From Desulfohalobiaceae bacterium (GTDB taxonomy: Bacteria > Desulfobacterota > Desulfovibrionia > Desulfovibrionales > Desulfothermaceae): DNA of 6,094 nt. The translations under genes were made by a program, and so were the position numbers. Numbering within the stretch: position 1 is the first letter of the stretch; each line of letters opens with the position of its first letter. The notes beneath the pieces were generated by a model that made no database searches, was not told the origin of the DNA, and saw nothing but the letters and a program-made list of their open reading frames with translations. The stretch lies in NCBI GenBank assembly GCA_021737525.1, contig JAIPDU010000104.1:1-6094 (forward strand). Reading direction: 5' to 3'. Below are positions 4,546-6,094 of this stretch, in pieces.

Positions 4546-5427
4546 GTCCGAATTACTTGCGGCAAAGAAATGGGAAATGCTGTTCTGCTCAAGAAAACTC
4601 TGGCAACGCTTCAGGGCCTCCTTCGATCCGAAGAGCGCAGTCATTGAGCTGCCCGAACCGTTCAAGGCGACTGCCCTCGCCCCGATTCTGTACAGCGTAT
4701 ATTTTAAGGAGCGCAACTCGGGGTGGGATCGGAAGACAACCGGCTCGAAATCATTGCGCCACAGCTGTCCGCTGGAACAGAAAGAATCTTTAAACGCTTT
4801 GCTGCTCCTTGTCAAGGATTTCCCAGGCCCTTCCCGGCTTCCGGCCCATCTGTCGAATTCCCTGTAGGCCCAGGCAGTGGACACGACAATATCCGGACAG
4901 ACAATCACCAGGCCGTCCAACCGCGGGTCGGCCCCAGCGACAGTCACCTCCTCCCCCGCTCCGGTAACCCAGGCGGTTTGGCCCAATAGAAAAAAGGGGA
5001 CATCGGAGCCGATTGATGCCGCTACGCTCAGCAGGGTCGGGGAATCTAGACGAGAGCCCCCCGGAAGGCGATCATTCAAATAGAGGAGCAGAGCCGCGGC
5101 ATCGGCACTCGCCCCACCCAGGCCGGACCCGGGAGGCACGCCCTTTTCCAGGTGGACCTCGAGCCCTGGACGCTCTCCCGAAGCTGCGGCAAAGGCCTCG
5201 TACGCCGCGTAGAGGATGTTCTCCCCTCCCTCCAGCTCCGGCATGGAGCAGGAAAGGGCAAGCCCCCCGCTCCCGGGCAGGGGGCTCAGATGCAGCGTGT
5301 CACTGGGACTGGCCACCGGGGCGAAGAGGCTTCGGAGCTCATGCAAGCCGTCGCCTCGCACCCCCAGGATCTCCAGACAGATGTTGATCTTGGCCCCTGT
5401 CCGGATCACAAACGATTCCCGCGTCAC
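4525..5427 (-). CDS. ispE: 4-diphosphocytidyl-2-C-methyl-D-erythritol kinase
   Basis: IspE is the cytoplasmic GHMP-family kinase that phosphorylates 4-diphosphocytidyl-2-C-methyl-D-erythritol with ATP in the MEP pathway to isopentenyl diphosphate. The 300-residue length is normal. Visible motifs are GAKINICLEI at 11-20 with the substrate-binding Lys13, the glycine-rich ATP loop PPGSGLGGASAD at 98-109, GSDVPFF at 140-146 with the likely catalytic Asp142, NDFEP at 225-229, and the C-terminal GHMP motif LNGSGSSMTALF at 255-266. The start is GTG, overlapping the protease stop TGA by four bases. The AAGGA just before it is too close to be a good ribosome site, so translational coupling to the upstream gene is the likely way it is read. 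Its 3' end is unusual: the last six sense codons (WGVAKW) and the TAA stop lie within the tRNA-Gln gene. Identification is secure; the exact start is less certain. Confidence 0.97.
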   Translation of the reverse strand: MTRESFVIRTGAKINICLEILGVRGDGLHELRSLFAPVASPSDTLHLSPLPGSGGLALSCSMPELEGGENILYAAYEAFAAASGERPGLEVHLEKGVPPGSGLGGASADAAALLLYLNDRLPGGSRLDSPTLLSVAASIGSDVPFFLLGQTAWVTGAGEEVTVAGADPRLDGLVIVCPDIVVSTAWAYREFDRWAGSREGPGKSLTRSSKAFKDSFCSSGQLWRNDFEPVVFRSHPELRSLKYTLYRIGARAVALNGSGSSMTALFGSKEALKRCQSFLEQNSISHFFAASNSDWGVAKW

Positions 5428-6094
5428 TCCTTGAGCCTGAGGGCGCGAAAGAGGTTCTGCCCCTTCCGGTTGACCAGGAGAAGGACCACGCCCTTGTCCC
5501 GGGCCTGTTCAATGACCGCCTCGAGCCCTTCCGACTTCTCCACCAGACGGCCGTTGGCCTGCAGGATCACATCCCCGGGGCGAAGGCCCGCCTCGTGGGC
5601 GGGAGAGCCCTGCTGGATCCCGGTGATCACCAGGCCCTTGGCCGAGCGCAAGCCCAGGGACCTCGCCTCTTCCTGCGTCACAGGCCTGAGGCGCATGCCC
5701 TGCACACCGGCCTCGGAGGGCTCCTGCTCCCCTTCCCGCTCGGCGAGCTGCCTGTCCCGTCTGCCCACCTCGAGGCTCACCTCCTTCTTCTCGCCCTCGC
5801 GCCAGAGTACGATCCGGGCAGTCTCCTGCGGGGCCATCCGCCCGATGACACGGGTCAGATCCCGGGCGCTCTCAATAGCCTGGCCGTTGACCTCCAGGAT
5901 GACGTCTCCCGCTTGTATCCCGGCCCTGTCCGCGGGATCGCCCTCCTGCACCGACGCCACCAGGGCGCCCCGCGGCTCCGGGAGACCCAGGGCCTTGGCC
6001 GTGTCCTCATCCACATCCTGGATGGTGACCCCAAGCCAGCCCCGCTTGACTGTATGATACTGCTTGAGCTGAGAAATGATGTCCTTGGCCATAT
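5424..6094 (-). CDS. Deg/HtrA-family periplasmic serine protease, C-terminal part (partial)
   Basis: This is the C-terminal part of a DegP/DegQ-type serine endoprotease, a family that degrades or refolds damaged proteins in the periplasm. The gene runs off the right edge of the window. The first visible Met belongs to the family's internal N-M-A-K-D segment at the end of the protease domain (the two preceding bases, AT, fit an Asn codon), so it is not the start codon. Counting from that Met, PDZ1 spans about residues 17-110, with the carboxylate-binding loop RGWLGV at 17-22 and PADRAGIQAGDVI at 53-65. PDZ2 spans about 130-215, with SPAHEAGLRPGDVI at 163-176. A charged Glu/Arg-rich linker joins them. 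The catalytic His-Asp-Ser triad and any signal peptide lie outside the window, so activity cannot be judged. The stop TGA overlaps the ispE start (GTGA), which suggests co-transcription. Family assignment is firm; whether it is degP, degQ or degS is not, although two PDZ domains argue against degS. Confidence 0.93.
   Translation of the reverse strand, partial: MAKDIISQLKQYHTVKRGWLGVTIQDVDEDTAKALGLPEPRGALVASVQEGDPADRAGIQAGDVILEVNGQAIESARDLTRVIGRMAPQETARIVLWREGEKKEVSLEVGRRDRQLAEREGEQEPSEAGVQGMRLRPVTQEEARSLGLRSAKGLVITGIQQGSPAHEAGLRPGDVILQANGRLVEKSEGLEAVIEQARDKGVVLLLVNRKGQNLFRALRLKE

Noticed and set aside
5152..6057. 301-codon open frame on the plus strand
   Set aside because: It is a Ser/Arg/Pro-rich shadow opposite ispE and the protease PDZ domains.

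Overview
The window looks like a housekeeping block from a sulfate-reducing-type Desulfobacterota, most likely the order Desulfovibrionales. This rests on protein flavour (a Prs with the RVPISAK / VDLHAGQIQGFF pattern, a long CTC-type L25, a CarD-family regulator) and on the gene order prs - rplY - pth - carD with ispE upstream, which I recall from Desulfovibrio genomes. No search was possible, so the placement is an inference. By eye the DNA is moderately GC-rich.

Every convincing gene lies on the minus strand, so the block reads from right to left. It starts with the C-terminal part of a Deg/HtrA periplasmic serine protease carrying two PDZ domains; its start lies outside the window. Next come ispE (isoprenoid precursor kinase), which overlaps the protease stop by four bases, and a tRNA-Gln(UUG) whose first 21 bases also encode the end of ispE. 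Then follow prs (PRPP synthetase), rplY (ribosomal protein L25/CTC), pth (peptidyl-tRNA hydrolase) and carD (RNA polymerase-binding regulator). Together these serve precursor supply (PRPP, isoprenoids), translation (tRNA, L25, Pth) and transcription initiation (CarD). Intergenic gaps of about 170-270 bases between the right-hand genes leave room for separate promoters and leaders.

Bases 1-810, downstream of carD, hold no gene I can defend. In the Desulfovibrio arrangement I recall, rho follows carD; it is not seen here.

The most unusual content is between the genes. Two short elements of 78-79 bp (138-216 and 3169-3246) share GTAAC-type terminal inverted repeats and the same left end. The first is bounded by a perfect 8-bp direct repeat, TAAAAAAA; the second by a 6-bp repeat, CCAAGG. 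They look like miniature transposable elements, possibly mobilised by an IS66-type transposase. A third, unrelated palindrome (2242-2293) with a long AT-rich stem lies between rplY and pth. The ispE/tRNA-Gln overlap implies that tRNA processing removes the ispE stop codon. carD is followed in frame, after an amber TAG, by 36 further codons of protein-like composition.
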